Shown: positions 33,501 to 43,135 of the stretch, in pieces
Numbering within the stretch: position 1 is the first letter of the stretch
Layout: every line of letters starts with the position of its first letter
From: Cladopsammia gracilis
Lineage: Eukaryota > Cnidaria > Anthozoa > Scleractinia > Dendrophylliidae
Direction of reading: 5' to 3'
DNA: 64,000 nt
Assembly (NCBI GenBank): GCA_022457155.1
Contig: JAJGOT010000117.1
Span: 892,001 to 956,000 of the forward strand
Position numbers and translations under genes: made by a program
Notes under the pieces: model-generated
What the model was told of the DNA's origin: nothing
Database searches by the model: none
What the model saw: the letters and a program-made list of their open reading frames with translations, nothing else

Positions 33501-36500
33501 CTGTTGACTTGAAAACCCGCGAAAATGGCGGCGCCATACAAGCGTGGCGAATATTATCATCGTGTTTATTTGTCAAAAGCCTCCACTGTCGAAGAAGAAC
33601 ATAGTAAATCGTAAAAAGCCCTCCAAAAAAAATAACTCAACACGGGCTATGTTTTAGCCCAGCTGGGAGGGTGACCTTGGTACACGGGTCACCCTCCCTC
33701 TATGTAAACAGGCCCTAAAGGAAAATGATATAGAAAAACAGTTCGACGCCATTTCAAGCGTTCTCCTATACATTCTACGTTGGGGGCTAATGAAATATGA
33801 GATAAATGCCAACCTGATGAGGCACTTTGCTTAGTAGCAGACGTTTCTTGTTGTACTGATCTTTTCTAATTTTAATTGATATTTTTCAGAACTTTATTCT
33901 TCGGTGGTTAAAGCCGCTTCTCTGTTGTTATCCTTGTAGACGTGGACGTACAAACGCGAATCCACCAATGAATCGATCAAGATCAAAAGTCAATCCCACC
34001 GCAGAAACAGGTGCTCCTTTCTTCTCAACAGCACCCATGCTTGGATTTAAAAATTAATGCCAGTTTGCAAATTATTAAAAAGAAGCGTTATCACATCCAG
34101 TAAATTTAGTACTGCACAATAGCATTCATTCACAGACTCAAAAGTTAGACCTACTTTATACAGCATAATAAACAGCATCACATGAAAGTACTACCCAATA
34201 GCTTTCATTTGAATGCCGGGTCACACTTTAGGATTTCATCCACAGACTCAAACGTTGGACCCACCTTGTACAGCATAATAAACAGTACCACAGGAAAGTA
34301 CTGCTCAAGAGCTTTCATTTGAATGGTCACACTTTAGGATTTCATCCAGACTCAAACGTTACGTAAGACCCACCTTGTACAACATAAGGGCGGGTTCCCA
34401 CTAGCGACGTAATCGTAAGCGGACTCGGAGTCGGAAGCGTAAGCAGCCTTACGTTCTAGTGTAAATCAAAAAACGGAGTCGGAATCGGAAGCTTGACGGA
34501 ATCGGAATCGGAATCGGAAGGATCAGAAGGTGTCCTTTTTCTTCCGATTCCGCTTCTGCTTCCGTCGCTTACTATCCGCTTCCGTCGTTTTGATTTCCAC
34601 TAGATCGTAAGGTTCTTACGATTCCGATTCCGCTTACATCGCTTACGTCGCTAGTGGGAACCAAGCTTAAAAAAAAAACAGCACCAAAAGAAAGTATTAC
34701 GCAATAGCAATCTTGTAAATTGTAGCACTTTAAAATATCATCTTGTATAGTGACGTAATAAAACTAAAATTTACCCACAGATTTAAAAGTCACAAGTACA
34801 GTACTCAACGTTTGACCCTGGCAGTTCGACTTGTAAAATTAGTCTGTTCCCCACACTCACCGCCTTGACAATGAAACATAGACCCCAGTATTTTGGGCAA
34901 CAACAAATTACCCGGAAGAGGAAACTCGTATGCCGGAACTAAAACATTGCGTCTGTAGATAAACTGGGATAACAACAATTCTAAACCAACCGCTCATAAC
35001 TATGTCTCAGAGACAGAACGCAACAAGCCATCTAGCTCACTGTACGTTATTATCAGGATTATTCGCGGCCATTTGGGAGGAATGGTTCTGCGCAGTTCTA
35101 GCCTGCATCTCACGTATGTAATTGTTCGTTTCAAGAAAACAATTGGCAAAATACTAGATTTTCTGTAGGAGTAACATCGCACTGTTTAGCCTTTTTTCGC
35201 TAAAAACAAAATAAACACAATATTTGAATTGAATATTTTGGTTGTGATTAGGTTGCTGAAGAGTGTGCGCATTTCCTTCCCCGCCATACCCATAATTCTT
35301 ATGCGCAATTTCTACTCCGCCAGACTCACAGTTAGGTTATCATACCAAGTGCCAACCCCACCAGACTGTCTTCTTTTTTCACAGATTTCCATCTGGATGA
35401 GTTTGAAAATGAGGAACAAGAGAAGGGAGTCGACGAAAAACAAAGCGATGATGAACAGGGCGCGACTTCGAATCGAGACCTTCCCGAGATTATAACCAGT
35501 ACCAACCACAAATTCCTTCCCCAGACCTCGACAGCGAGCTCTGAAGATCAGGAGGGGAATCTCGCACTGGCTGAAAGAAGGTCAATCCTGGAACTTGGAA
35601 GTAGCATTTCCACCATTGAAATGAACGACGAAGGACGCGAAGACAATATTTTGACCACTGTTTACTATTCACTCTCAGCTGAAAATAGTGTGAATGTAGC
35701 CAACACCGACGATATTTCTCAGGAAAATGGACGGATAAGAAGCTCAAAACGAAGATGGTCTTCCAGAAAGCGCAGTGGATCAGCGGATAACCAAACTGAG
35801 CATACTCTGGTGTGTGCTGCGGGATCGTCTTGGTTTTCCAATTCACCATGTGACAACTCGCCGGGAAAAGGAAACGAGGAAGATGGTGGGATCCAAGATG
35901 GTGAACGACGTGAAGACGATTCAGGTGGCGTACATGAAGAGATAAGTATATCGACTGGAATGGCTTCCGAGACGAACAAAAAAGATTCGAAAGCAGGTAT
36001 TATAACGTTTTTATCGTGACTCCGCCGCCGTCTTTAACTCAGCCAGTCTGTCTTATTGACCGCAGTCATAGCCATTTAGCACGACAGTCAGTTAGTTAGT
36101 CAGTCACTCAGTCAGACAGCCAGTCAGTCATTCAGTAAGGCATCAGTCGGTCAGTCGGTCAGCCAGTAAGTCAGTCAGTCCGTCCATCCGTCTGTCAGTC
36201 AGTCATTCAGTTAGTCAGTCATTCAGGCATATAGTCTGCCAGTCAGTCAGTCAGTCGGACAGTCAACCAGCAATCAGCCAGTCATTCATTCATTCATTCA
36301 CACTCATTCATTCATTCATTCAGTCAGCCAGCCAGCCAGTCAGTCAGTCAGTCAGTGAGTCAGTCAGTCTGTCAGGCAGTCAGTTAGTCCCTCGGTCAAT
36401 TAGTTAACCAATCAATCAGTCTATCCCTTTGTCAGTCAGTTACGGTATTCAGTTAGTCAGTCAATCTGGCAGTCAAAGTAATTTGAATTTCCAACGCACA

Positions 36501-36736
36501 ACCTATGTGAGTATTGTGTTTGCTTTTTTGTAGGTGATCAAGGCGTGAATCTTTTTGACCAACTTGTGCTTTCTTTTGAGACTGAAAGCACAAAGAATGC
36601 GAACACACAGCAGTGGCAAAAGGCAGCCATGGTTCTGGACAGAATGTTCATTATTCTGTTGTTTACGAGTATCGTGGTGTCATTTATGACCTGTCTGTTA
36701 CTAGCACCTCGAGTCAGACAATCCTTTATTCCCTAA
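24502..36736 (+). CDS. Nicotinic-type Cys-loop receptor subunit, nine exons, 659 residues
   Basis: Subunit of a pentameric ligand-gated ion channel of the plasma membrane. Exons 24502-24571, 26910-27046, 29766-29810, 30918-31024, 31614-32074, 32564-32787, 33890-34010, 35385-35996, 36534-36736; total 1980 bases, all phases agree. The 45-base third exon is a known nicotinic-receptor gene trait. Signal peptide 1-22; loop D region W81 to W93; loop A WTPD 111-114; Cys loop C159-C173 enclosing 13 residues with FPFD; loop B region SWTMD; M1 243-265; M2 about 277-293 with a conserved central Leu; M3 307-331; M4 about 625-650 following W.KAA.VLDR. Loop C (208-236) has no adjacent cysteine pair, so it is non-alpha type. 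The M3-M4 loop is about 290 residues, long and acidic. The ligand is unknown; acetylcholine binding is not implied. Confidence 0.93.
24790..25320 (+). repeat. 106-bp tandem array, about 4.5 units (receptor intron 1)
   Basis: TACAGCATAATAAAC recurs at 24896, 25002, 25108 and 25214, exactly 106 apart. Unit includes GAAAGTACTGCTCAGTAGC and TTTCATTTGAATGGTCACAC. The same unit occurs at 2.56, 25.69 and 34.13 kb. Confidence 0.9.
25685..25830 (+). repeat. Single unit of the 106-bp family
   Basis: GGTACCATGCAAAAGTACTG, TTCATTTGAATGGTCACACC and CAGACTCAAAAGTTAGAAC; closest to the copy at 2555-2700, including the trailing ATTGACTCTGGGA. Confidence 0.7.
26169..26340. mobile_element. 172-bp MITE (receptor intron 1)
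   Basis: Almost a perfect hairpin: TACACCTAATTCAATAA...GGTTGCTTTGG at the left, CCAAAGCAACC...TTATTGAATTAGGTGTA at the right. Confidence 0.88.
26697..26885 (+). repeat. Second 41-bp array with inverted CCAAT boxes, 5 units
   Basis: GATTGG at 26703, 26744, 26785, 26826 and 26867, each 41 apart; unit GATTGGTTAAGAGTGGTGAG then CCACGATAAAAGGCGCGTTTT. It stops 24 bases before exon 2. Apart from GATTGG the unit is unlike the array at 23.7 kb. Confidence 0.9.
26910..27046 (+). CDS. Receptor exon 2
   Basis: Residues 24-69, with [20 protein letters not shown] as in the first helix and loop of nicotinic subunits. Acceptor TTCTTTAG, donor GTAAGT. Confidence 0.9.
27470..27625. mobile_element. Foldback MITE, second copy (receptor intron 2)
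   Basis: TATATCAAACACGAGGAAGAG and CCAAACACCGAGAAGTGG match 5122-5265; the right arm is more decayed. Confidence 0.75.
27998..29228 (+). pseudogene. Broken, intronless NHL-repeat-type ORF inside receptor intron 2
   Basis: Three successive open frames read as one protein when followed by eye: 27998-28303, then a frame through about 28280-28465, then 28472-29104, with another shift near 29100 leading to 29228. The first part reads [19 protein letters not shown], in the style of an NHL beta-propeller blade; later parts include [26 protein letters not shown] and a C-terminal TTRSGRAV. I recall similar multi-copy ORFs in cnidarian genomes, function unknown. At least three frame changes and no introns suggest a dead copy, perhaps retroposed. 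Confidence 0.6.
29575..29715 (+). repeat. (TCTCA)n microsatellite
   Basis: About 27 pentamers, nearly pure, in receptor intron 2 some 50 bases upstream of exon 3. Open frames through it are artefacts. Confidence 0.95.
29766..29810 (+). CDS. Receptor exon 3 (45 bases)
   Basis: [15 protein letters not shown]; acceptor AATGCAG, donor GTAAGT. Exact length of exon 3 in nicotinic genes. Confidence 0.92.
29870..30055 (+). mobile_element. MITE family G copy 4 (receptor intron 3)
   Basis: CCCCACCCCCTGCATCCAACT, CCCACCCTCCCCTCCCTCC, CATGGGTAGGGCAGG and, at the right, TTAACTCGTGAATACGCG. Confidence 0.65.
30105..30492 (-). mobile_element. Hammerhead-ribozyme retroelement unit, copy 2 (receptor intron 3)
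   Basis: Complement of 11487-11876, roughly nine in ten bases shared by eye over about 390 bp, from CTGACATGTATCGGTTGTTA to GCAGTTTAGTTGATT. It lacks the repeated TACAAGTAGTACC ends of copy 1, so it is one incomplete unit. Confidence 0.78.
30283..30327 (-). ncRNA. Hammerhead ribozyme, type I, short stem III (copy 2)
   Basis: On the minus strand: stem I GGCACA (30327-30322) with TGTGTC (30288-30283); intact core CTGACGA (30321-30315); stem II GGGC/GCAC with loop CAAATA (one mismatch); GAAA (30300-30297); CAGCTG; cleavage after GTC at 30289. The defect differs from that of copy 1, so the family consensus would be fully canonical. Confidence 0.82.
30918..31024 (+). CDS. Receptor exon 4
   Basis: [19 protein letters not shown] through [11 protein letters not shown]-glycosylation motifs NLS and NIT. 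Acceptor TACTTTAG, donor GTAAGT. Confidence 0.94.
31330..31505 (+). repeat. Degenerate pentanucleotide repeat (ATGCG/ATACA)
   Basis: Runs of AATAC, GATGC, GATGT and AATGC pentamers in receptor intron 4; open frames on both strands follow from it. Confidence 0.9.
31614..32074 (+). CDS. Receptor exon 5 (Cys loop to M1)
   Basis: Residues 121-273 with the Cys loop and M1 ([20 protein letters not shown]). Donor GTAAGT at 32075. The frame stays open past the donor into a 15-bp minisatellite. Confidence 0.95.
32155..32490 (+). repeat. 15-bp minisatellite, open in frame with exon 5
   Basis: Repeats of CCGGGATTTCCACCGAGATT type, period 15, in receptor intron 5. Since 15 is a multiple of 3 it has no stops, giving long open frames on both strands (F-P-P-G-F pentapeptides in the exon 5 frame). 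Confidence 0.9.
32564..32787 (+). CDS. Receptor exon 6 (M2, M3)
   Basis: Residues 275-348: [20 protein letters not shown] and [14 protein letters not shown], then M3. Acceptor TATTTTAG, donor GTAAGG. Confidence 0.93.
33313..33717. mobile_element. 405-bp MITE (receptor intron 6)
   Basis: Ends AGGGCCTGTTTACATGGAGG and CTATGTAAACAGGCCCTA; GGGTGACCCGGGTA / TACACGGGTCACCC follow inside. Confidence 0.85.
33890..34010 (+). CDS. Receptor exon 7 (start of M3-M4 loop)
   Basis: [20 protein letters not shown] then a Ser/Asn-rich segment; acceptor TTTTTCAG, weak donor GTGCTC. Phase fits exon 8. Confidence 0.82.
34126..34385 (+). repeat. 106/110-bp tandem array, about 2.5 units (receptor intron 7)
   Basis: Same unit as 24.8-25.3 kb; TACAGCATAATAAACAG at 34159 and 34269. 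Confidence 0.85.
34385..34670. mobile_element. Foldback element with CGKAAT hexamer arms (receptor intron 7)
   Basis: Ends GGTTCCCACTAGCGACG and CGTCGCTAGTGGGAACC; arms are runs of CGTAAT, CGTAAG and CGGAAT/CGGAAG hexamers. Shares its ends with 44719-45174. Confidence 0.88.
35385..35996 (+). CDS. Receptor exon 8 (M3-M4 loop)
   Basis: 203 codons of acidic, Ser-rich cytoplasmic loop without a recognised domain. Acceptor TTTTTTCACAG, donor GTATTA. Confidence 0.85.
36080..36480 (+). repeat. Degenerate (CAGT)n microsatellite
   Basis: Hundreds of bases of CAGT/CATT tetramers in receptor intron 8, ending about 55 bases before exon 9. Confidence 0.92.
36534..36736 (+). CDS. Receptor exon 9 (M4)
   Basis: Ends with amphipathic helix [14 protein letters not shown] and M4 ([20 protein letters not shown]), TAA at 36734-36736. 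Acceptor TTTTTTGTAG. Confidence 0.93.
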
Positions 36737-37385
36737 AGGGATAGTGTGTTGGCTAAGATATCGTGTTTTCATGATTATGGCCGCGAGCTTGCTTGAGGTG
36801 GCTCTATATAGTTTTTTTGGCGCGCGAGGCATGGACATGAAAATGGCGCGAGCGCATGTTTGTTTATTTTGATGACGTCACGAAAATAAAGGGGTTTTTA
36901 CGACAGCTAAAACGTTAATTGCGCGCGTTCCACACGGTAAATTTTTACAAAAATTGGCAAATCGGTAGAATTTTCTTGATTCTCGATCACAAAGAAAAGA
37001 GAACAATTTTTGTATATACACAAACTCAATAAACGTAAAAAAAGCGAAAAGTGAGTAAATTGCCGAATGTTTTATGGCTTTGTCATATAAGACATACTGA
37101 ATGTTTATACTGTTTCGCCAAAAATCGTGAATATTTACCGTGTAAAAACCGAGAAAAGCCGTCGAGAGGTTTGCTAGCCTTGAATAACAAGCCCAAAACT
37201 CAATCAGTTGTTGCCATAGTAACGAGACAAGACTGAAAAATTAGACTTCTCCGTAAAGGAGAAAGCCTAAGCTACGTGTATGTGTATATCATGCCTTGTA
37301 TCGCGTAACAAAACTCTCGAAAGACAGCAATAAGATCATGTATACGTCATTTGGAAGACTGGCCAATAGCTTTATGGAGCCACCT

Positions 37386-37501
37386 TATATACTCGATTAA
37401 ACGCCGTAGATGGAAGCAAAATTACCAATAAACGCCGCCCTCGAATAAACGCCGCACAGAATCAGAAGAATGCGGCGTTTGTTCGAGGATCACAAGAAAA
37501 C

Positions 37502-37537
<36 letters not shown>

Positions 37538-37986
37538 TAATAATAAAATCTTTATTACCGTGTCTATGTATTTAGCTCAATAGAGCTAATTGGGGACACC
37601 TACTATTACAAAATAAAAAGAATAATTTTGATTCTAAAAAGACTATGTACAATATCACATTAAGTAATAATTTAACTGAATAAACTATACATTAAGATTT
37701 AAAAATATTTAGATGACATATGAAAAAAATATGCTTATTAAAATGTACATAATGCTCCGTATAGAAGAAAAGAAACAATTACTATTCCATCTCAGCAAAA
37801 AAAGTGAGACATTGGAACTTTAAACATGTTTCTGCTTTAGATATTATTTACAAATGATTCACCTTAATTGTTGTCAGTGATATAAGAAATACGATTTTGA
37901 AATAAACGCCGCCCTCGAATAAACGCCTCATCGAAAACGCTAAAAATTTAATAAACGCCGCGACGTTTAATCGAGTGAATACGGTA
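37386..37986. mobile_element. AAACGCCG element with inverted ends
   Basis: TACTCGATTAAACGCCG at the left, CGACGTTTAATCGAGTGAATA at the right; AATAAACGCCGCCCTCGAATA occurs in both halves. Split by an (AAT)n plus SINE-tail insertion at 37500-37605. Confidence 0.75.
37500..37605 (-). repeat. SINE-type 3' tail with (AAT)n
   Basis: (AAT)n, ATCTTTATTACCGTGTC, TAGAGCTAATTGGGGACAC; same tail as at 8.2, 24.0, 46.5 and 53.2 kb. Confidence 0.65.
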
Positions 37987-38454
37987 AGCTTGCTTTATTA
38001 TTTTAAAATAGGAGGAGGCCGAAAGTGACGAATACAAAGAAATATTACCTAAGGAGAGAAAATAAAGACTAAAAAGGTCAAATTGCACAAGAATGGTAAT
38101 TTTGATTTCTTTCTGCCTGTCACGAAATCATATTTAAGTAATGCTTCACATAAGAACTAAAGTAAACTTCATTGTTCTGCGGCATTGGCTCTTTCTCACA
38201 TAGAATATCTTTGATTTCAAGAATAGAGGAGGGGCTGATGGTTCATAATTATATTTCATTATAAAAATACAGAAAATCCATTTGCGTCAAATATATTTTA
38301 GGAAATGTTCGTGCTTAACCAATCAGAATAGTCGAAGACAAAAGCTACTAATTTTGCTTCTTTGATGAAGTTCTCCAAATGCAATATCTTTTAAAAATTG
38401 CATGTTGTGCGATTGGGTCTCAAAATACTTGAAACCTTGGCATGTAATTGCTTC

Positions 38455-38661
38455 GAGCTCTGATTGGTTCATTGGATTGTTTACGACTGCTGTGATTGGT
38501 CAGTGTAATTACTTTGGTTTTGGTTTTAGGACACTCAGACGCTTTGTGATTGGCTAAAAAATCTCGCGCTACTTTCTCGACCAATCAGAAGTAAAACCAA
38601 ACCCAATCGTGAGAGTAATAACTTTGGTTTTGGTTTTACGACACTCAATTGAAAACTGCTC
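38455..38661. mobile_element. MITE family A fragment
   Basis: Ends in GGTTTTACGACACTCAATTG then AAAACTGCTCT; interior with TGATTGGTTCATTGGATTG and ACCAATCAGAAGTAAA as in 14033-14337. Confidence 0.75.
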
Positions 38662-39659
38662 TAATTGGAACTAGGAGCGAACTGAAGTTTTCTAATGATC
38701 AAAATCTGTAATTTCTAATTATGGTTCATTTGAGTTATGATACAAGTGATTTTCAACCAATCACTGATCACGTAGCACATGCAGTGTGACACTATCTTCT
38801 TTATTTCACAGACAAAAATAATATTTACTTACCGTATTCTACTCCGAAGGTAACTCCGGGATCTGGAGCAAAAGGATTAAAAACGAGTAGGCGAGGAGGG
38901 GTGGGGAACCGAGACGAGCTCGAAGCGGAGTTGCCTGATCCGCCCCCCTCCCTAGTCAGTCGCATTTTTGTCTTCTTTACCAGTCCCTCACCTAGTCCTT
39001 TACTAGTTTTCATTCTTCGCCCCCAAAAAAGATTGCTGGAGAGCAGGCTAATATTTACTGTCTTCGTTTTTTAAAAATATATTTACTCTAAAACTTATTT
39101 GAAATCAAGTTTTTAGAGAGTCAAAGCAAATAATGCAGTCGCGATGTGCGACCGCACCGACAAACAATGGCTAATTAGCGCGTAAATTAGTAAAGATTTC
39201 TTATTTAAATTTTGTAATTACAGTGGAGAATAACAATAGCCCTAATAGGCATTATGCATGATGACGTCACAAGCTCAAAATTCACCACCAAGCCTCGTTT
39301 GTACGAAATTCCTTGCAAACCTTTGACAAGTTCACGCCGTTTTTGAGTGGGTATTCTTTTTAACTTTGCTCCTTGTGAATACATTGATGAAATTGTCATA
39401 GATTTACTCTCCGAAAGCGAGGCTTGGGGGTGTAATTAACTAGTCCGACGTAAACATGCATAAGGACTATTAACAGGAGAAAACAAAAAACTGAAGAATT
39501 TTTGTAGCTGTACGTAGTTCATAACGTCAAAATGAAAATAGCCGATTGATTCCATGGCAACTAATACAAGTTATTGGCACAACAATGACATACGGTGATT
39601 TTCCTGCACATGATTATTAGCGAGTTAATTATTTAATTTTCCACAAGCAAACGACATAA

Positions 39660-39773
39660 GGACATCACCTTTTCAGATTTTTTGGCAGAGAAATCGTAGC
39701 CTTTTCACTGCGACCGACTGTTTGGCGTTCATCTTATCAACAGCGAAAAGAACTGAACGTACTACTGTATAAG
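39660..39773 (+). other. Possible 5' UTR exon of the GPCR
   Basis: A strong donor (AAG|GTGAGT) at 39773 and a good acceptor (ACTTGTTCCCTAG) at 43129, seven bases before the GPCR start codon, would join. Only the splice motifs support this. Confidence 0.25.
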
Positions 39774-41363
39774 GTGAGTTGCATATGAAAGCTACCGAGG
39801 TTCTCTGTCAGTCAAGAAGATACAAAAGGTAGTTATATACAAGAAATTAAATCTGTCTTCATTCGCTCGTTGTTGTACTGCCGTGATCGCATATTACGAA
39901 AGTAGGTGAACGTGTTCGGTCAATAAATCAGCGCTTTACGTACTAAATTGTAAATTGTAATGTTTTTTTGAGTATTTAGTAAGTACTAGTGGATCCGAAA
40001 TTACAAGCACAGCACACATTTTAAAACCGACGGAAAATACCAACAACGTGCCTCAAAATTTACGCAGCCCTCCTTAATTTTGATGTAGGAATGCCCGTGA
40101 AATGATGTTTACGCGGTAAAATAAGTTTCGGCTTATAATAGTAGTTGCAGTACCAAAATTCCAGAGGAGGGGACGCAAATAGAAATTGGTGTTAATGCGT
40201 GGGCACACCAATCCATTTTGTTAGTATGAAAGGGAAAATTATGTCTCGATCAAATGGTCAGGAGCACACCTAATGGTTCTCTTCGGTGTAAAGTTGTTCG
40301 GAAGGCCCTCGTCATCCTCAAAATTCGTAATAAAATTGATTACAGACTTGAGTTTTCTTAAGTAAAATGTCACCTCAAACTTTCGTAACTTTAGGAAGTT
40401 TAACGCGTTTTGTTTTCGGAGAGACAACACTGTCGTTTTGGATACGAAGTAAGGCCAGCTATGATTTTTAGATAGGTGAAAGAAGAGACAAAATTCGGAT
40501 AAGAAACTTCTTTCCCTTCGATCTTCAGCCGTTGAAATATTAAGTTGAAAGAAACGAAAAGTTCAAAACTGTATTTACTTACTCATTAGTCATAGTCTCC
40601 TTAGATGTACTAAAATGATATAGAAAAACAGTACAGCGTCATTATATTCCAAGCATTTTCCTAGTAAACATTCCTCGTTGAGAACCCCCTGAAATGGTAC
40701 ACGCTCGGCTTGCTCACATTTTTTTGTCCTCAGTTATCATGTCGTTCTGGTTAAAGCCGATGTTACACGGGACGATTTGCAAAGACGAATTTTAGCGCAT
40801 TATTGTTGAGCGAAATGTTGACGCCTAACAGCGTGAGCGCGCGGACCATTTTTAGCGCAATTTTCGCGTTGTCAACGCGTTGCGAGATTTTGAAACAGCT
40901 TCAAAAATTTGTAATAGTTACCGCAACACGAGTGAGCGAAGCGAACGAGTGAGAGATATTATCAACACGAGAGGATAAAATTCATATCTACAAACGGGCA
41001 TGCATGTAATATTTTGTTTATTAAATGGATGTCGATGGAATATCAAGAGTCAGAAGACATTTTTTTACCGCTTCAATTTGATCACAGTATTTTAATCAGT
41101 TTATAGTTAATGCACTGATCTAGAAATTGGCATTTCTTCTCCTTTAAACCTTCAAATCTAATTGAAAATAGTCAATTTTTGAGTAAATAACGTTTCAAAT
41201 CGGATTAATATAATAGTACAAAATATAACATTGCAAAATTTTCTTGTATCGATATCTTCACATGTGAAAGATAAAATTAGTTTCTTCACTGTAAGCGGTG
41301 AAGAGATGACAAAAGAAAATAGAGAAATTCTAGTATTTCATCGATATTTATATAACATGCGAA

Positions 41364-41580
41364 TGTGCATTTAAAAAGCTGTAAGAGTTTTATCGATCGA
41401 TTACAATAAATATTTAGCCGCCGGTGGCTGAAAAGATAGCATAATTTTATTGTTTTAAAATAACCTGTGCATTTAAAAAGCTCTAAGAGTTTTATCGATC
41501 GGACTAAAAGAAATGTTTAACAACCAGTTAGGCTGAAAATATAGCATTATTCTATTGTTTTAATATAACCTGTGCATTTA
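41364..41580 (+). repeat. Tandem ~103-bp repeat, two units
   Basis: TGTGCATTTAAAAAGCT starts at 41364 and 41466, with a third partial start at 41571; AAGAGTTTTATCGATCG follows each full one. Confidence 0.85.
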
Positions 41581-42375
41581 TAAGGCTTTTTAGTTGAAGT
41601 TATTATATTATCACCGCACAATACATCTGCGTGTTGAATTCATTTTTTCCAACTTAGAAAATAAAGGCACTGAGTAAAATAACTTGAATACATACTAACA
41701 CGGACAAATTTACAGAGTAGAGTACCAAAAGATACTATGATTTTGTGAAATAATATTTGTGTAGCTACAAGTTGAGGGGTTATTGATTAAGGTAGGTTAT
41801 CTTAAGGTTTATTTCTGATTTGACTTGGATCTTGTTTTTTTTCGTCCTCAAAAAGTCTGAGGTACAACTTTGAACGGAGTTTAGCTTAAATTTGATTCCG
41901 TCGCATGTTGTTTCGCCCGAGTTAGCAACATTGAGATGGCAGCGCGTGTTTATAATCAGTACTTAATCAAAATGAAAATCAAGCGTTCCTTATTACATTG
42001 TGCAATATAATGGTTACAGTTTTTATTTGGATGTGACGCTTGAAAGCCGAAAGCAGGCTCATGTTAGCAACACACACAAAGAAATCAATCAGAAGATGAA
42101 AAGAAAGAAAGAAAATGTTTTGATAGTCCGTTATAACGAACCGGTTCCATAAAACAACCCTAATACAAGTTGAGATGGGTAACAGGGGATTCTCTGGTTC
42201 ATTTTTCGTGAAGCTTTTGACTGAAGGCTCATTATCGAGTAAGAAACACCATGAAAGCGCAAGAGCCTCCACGAGGATTTGTCTGATTTGTGATCAAAAC
42301 TCTGCTAAAATTATTGATAAGTACCTTCAATAATGCACACAATTTCTTTGAACCTAAATAGTTTCTTAAGTAACC

Positions 42376-42627
42376 ATTTTTAACTCGTGATTATGCGAAG
42401 CGTTCAACGAGTTTTGGGTAGAAATTTCACTCGATCGCTCGATCGGCTGTAAACCGATGGTCACCTGACTTACACATGGGGGGAGGGAGGTGTTGGAGGG
42501 AGGGGAGGGTGGGGAATTAGACGCAGGGGGTAGGGGTCGGTGGAGCAAAACGCGAGATGGGAGAGGGGAGGGTCCGAAGGTGTGCAGAATCTTTTATTTA
42601 GAGTGTTTAGTATTCACGAGTTGGCTC
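42376..42627 (-). mobile_element. MITE family G copy 5
   Basis: TTTTTAACTCGTGATTATG at the left and TATTCACGAGTTGGCTC at the right, with a GGGAGGGTGGGGAATTAGACG core. Confidence 0.78.
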
Positions 42628-42648
42628 GAAGGAGCATATGATTCCAAT

Positions 42649-42891
42649 CCACCGTACGAAAAAAGATGGCGGCTGTTCATTTTACCACAATACCTTGCGG
42701 ACCTAACACAGCACATAAGGCACAAAGAAAGCCAAATTTTTACAATATTTGTTCCAGTACTGAGGACAATGTTTAGACAAGATTTGAAGATTTTATAACT
42801 TTTCGTTACATTTTTATGAACGTTGTTAAGGTTTTTGTGCGCTAAGAATTATGGGTAAATGTACCAGTCGCCATCTTTTTTCCTACCGAGG
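42649..42891. mobile_element. 243-bp MITE (family B), copy 2
   Basis: Complement of 12737-12979, same length, flanked by AT/AT; inner ends GAAAAAAGATGGCGGCTG and CAGTCGCCATCTTTTTTCC. Confidence 0.88.
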
Positions 42892-43135
42892 ATTAGCAGA
42901 CACTGCATGCCCACGAAAACAGACTTCGCTAAACGCAAATTCCACGATAAAATGGCAGCGTATAACAGCAAAAACAAAAGCTTTCTTCCTTCCTAATGCT
43001 ATTTGTATCGAATATGCTTTGAACACGACCTCCAGGTTTTCTACAGTCTCATTCTGTGTTTTTATTTCCTAGAATATATCCGCATTCAACTGAGGTAATC
43101 TACAACACACCACGTGACTTGTTCCCTAGGTAACG

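Larger units (their letters stand above)
36737..43135. other. Intergenic region between receptor and GPCR
   Basis: No coding exon seen. Contains family I fragments (36.75-37.38 and 38.0-38.15 kb), an inverted-end element at 37386-37986 carrying a SINE tail, a family A MITE fragment at 38455-38661, a tandem ~103-bp duplication at 41364-41580, a family G MITE at 42376-42627 and a 243-bp MITE at 42649-42891. AATAAA at 37028 could serve the receptor gene. A possible 5' UTR exon for the GPCR ends at 39773. The stretch 38.7-41.3 kb is otherwise featureless. Confidence 0.65.

Noticed and set aside
35490..35849. 119-codon minus-strand frame
   Set aside because: Antisense shadow of receptor exon 8.
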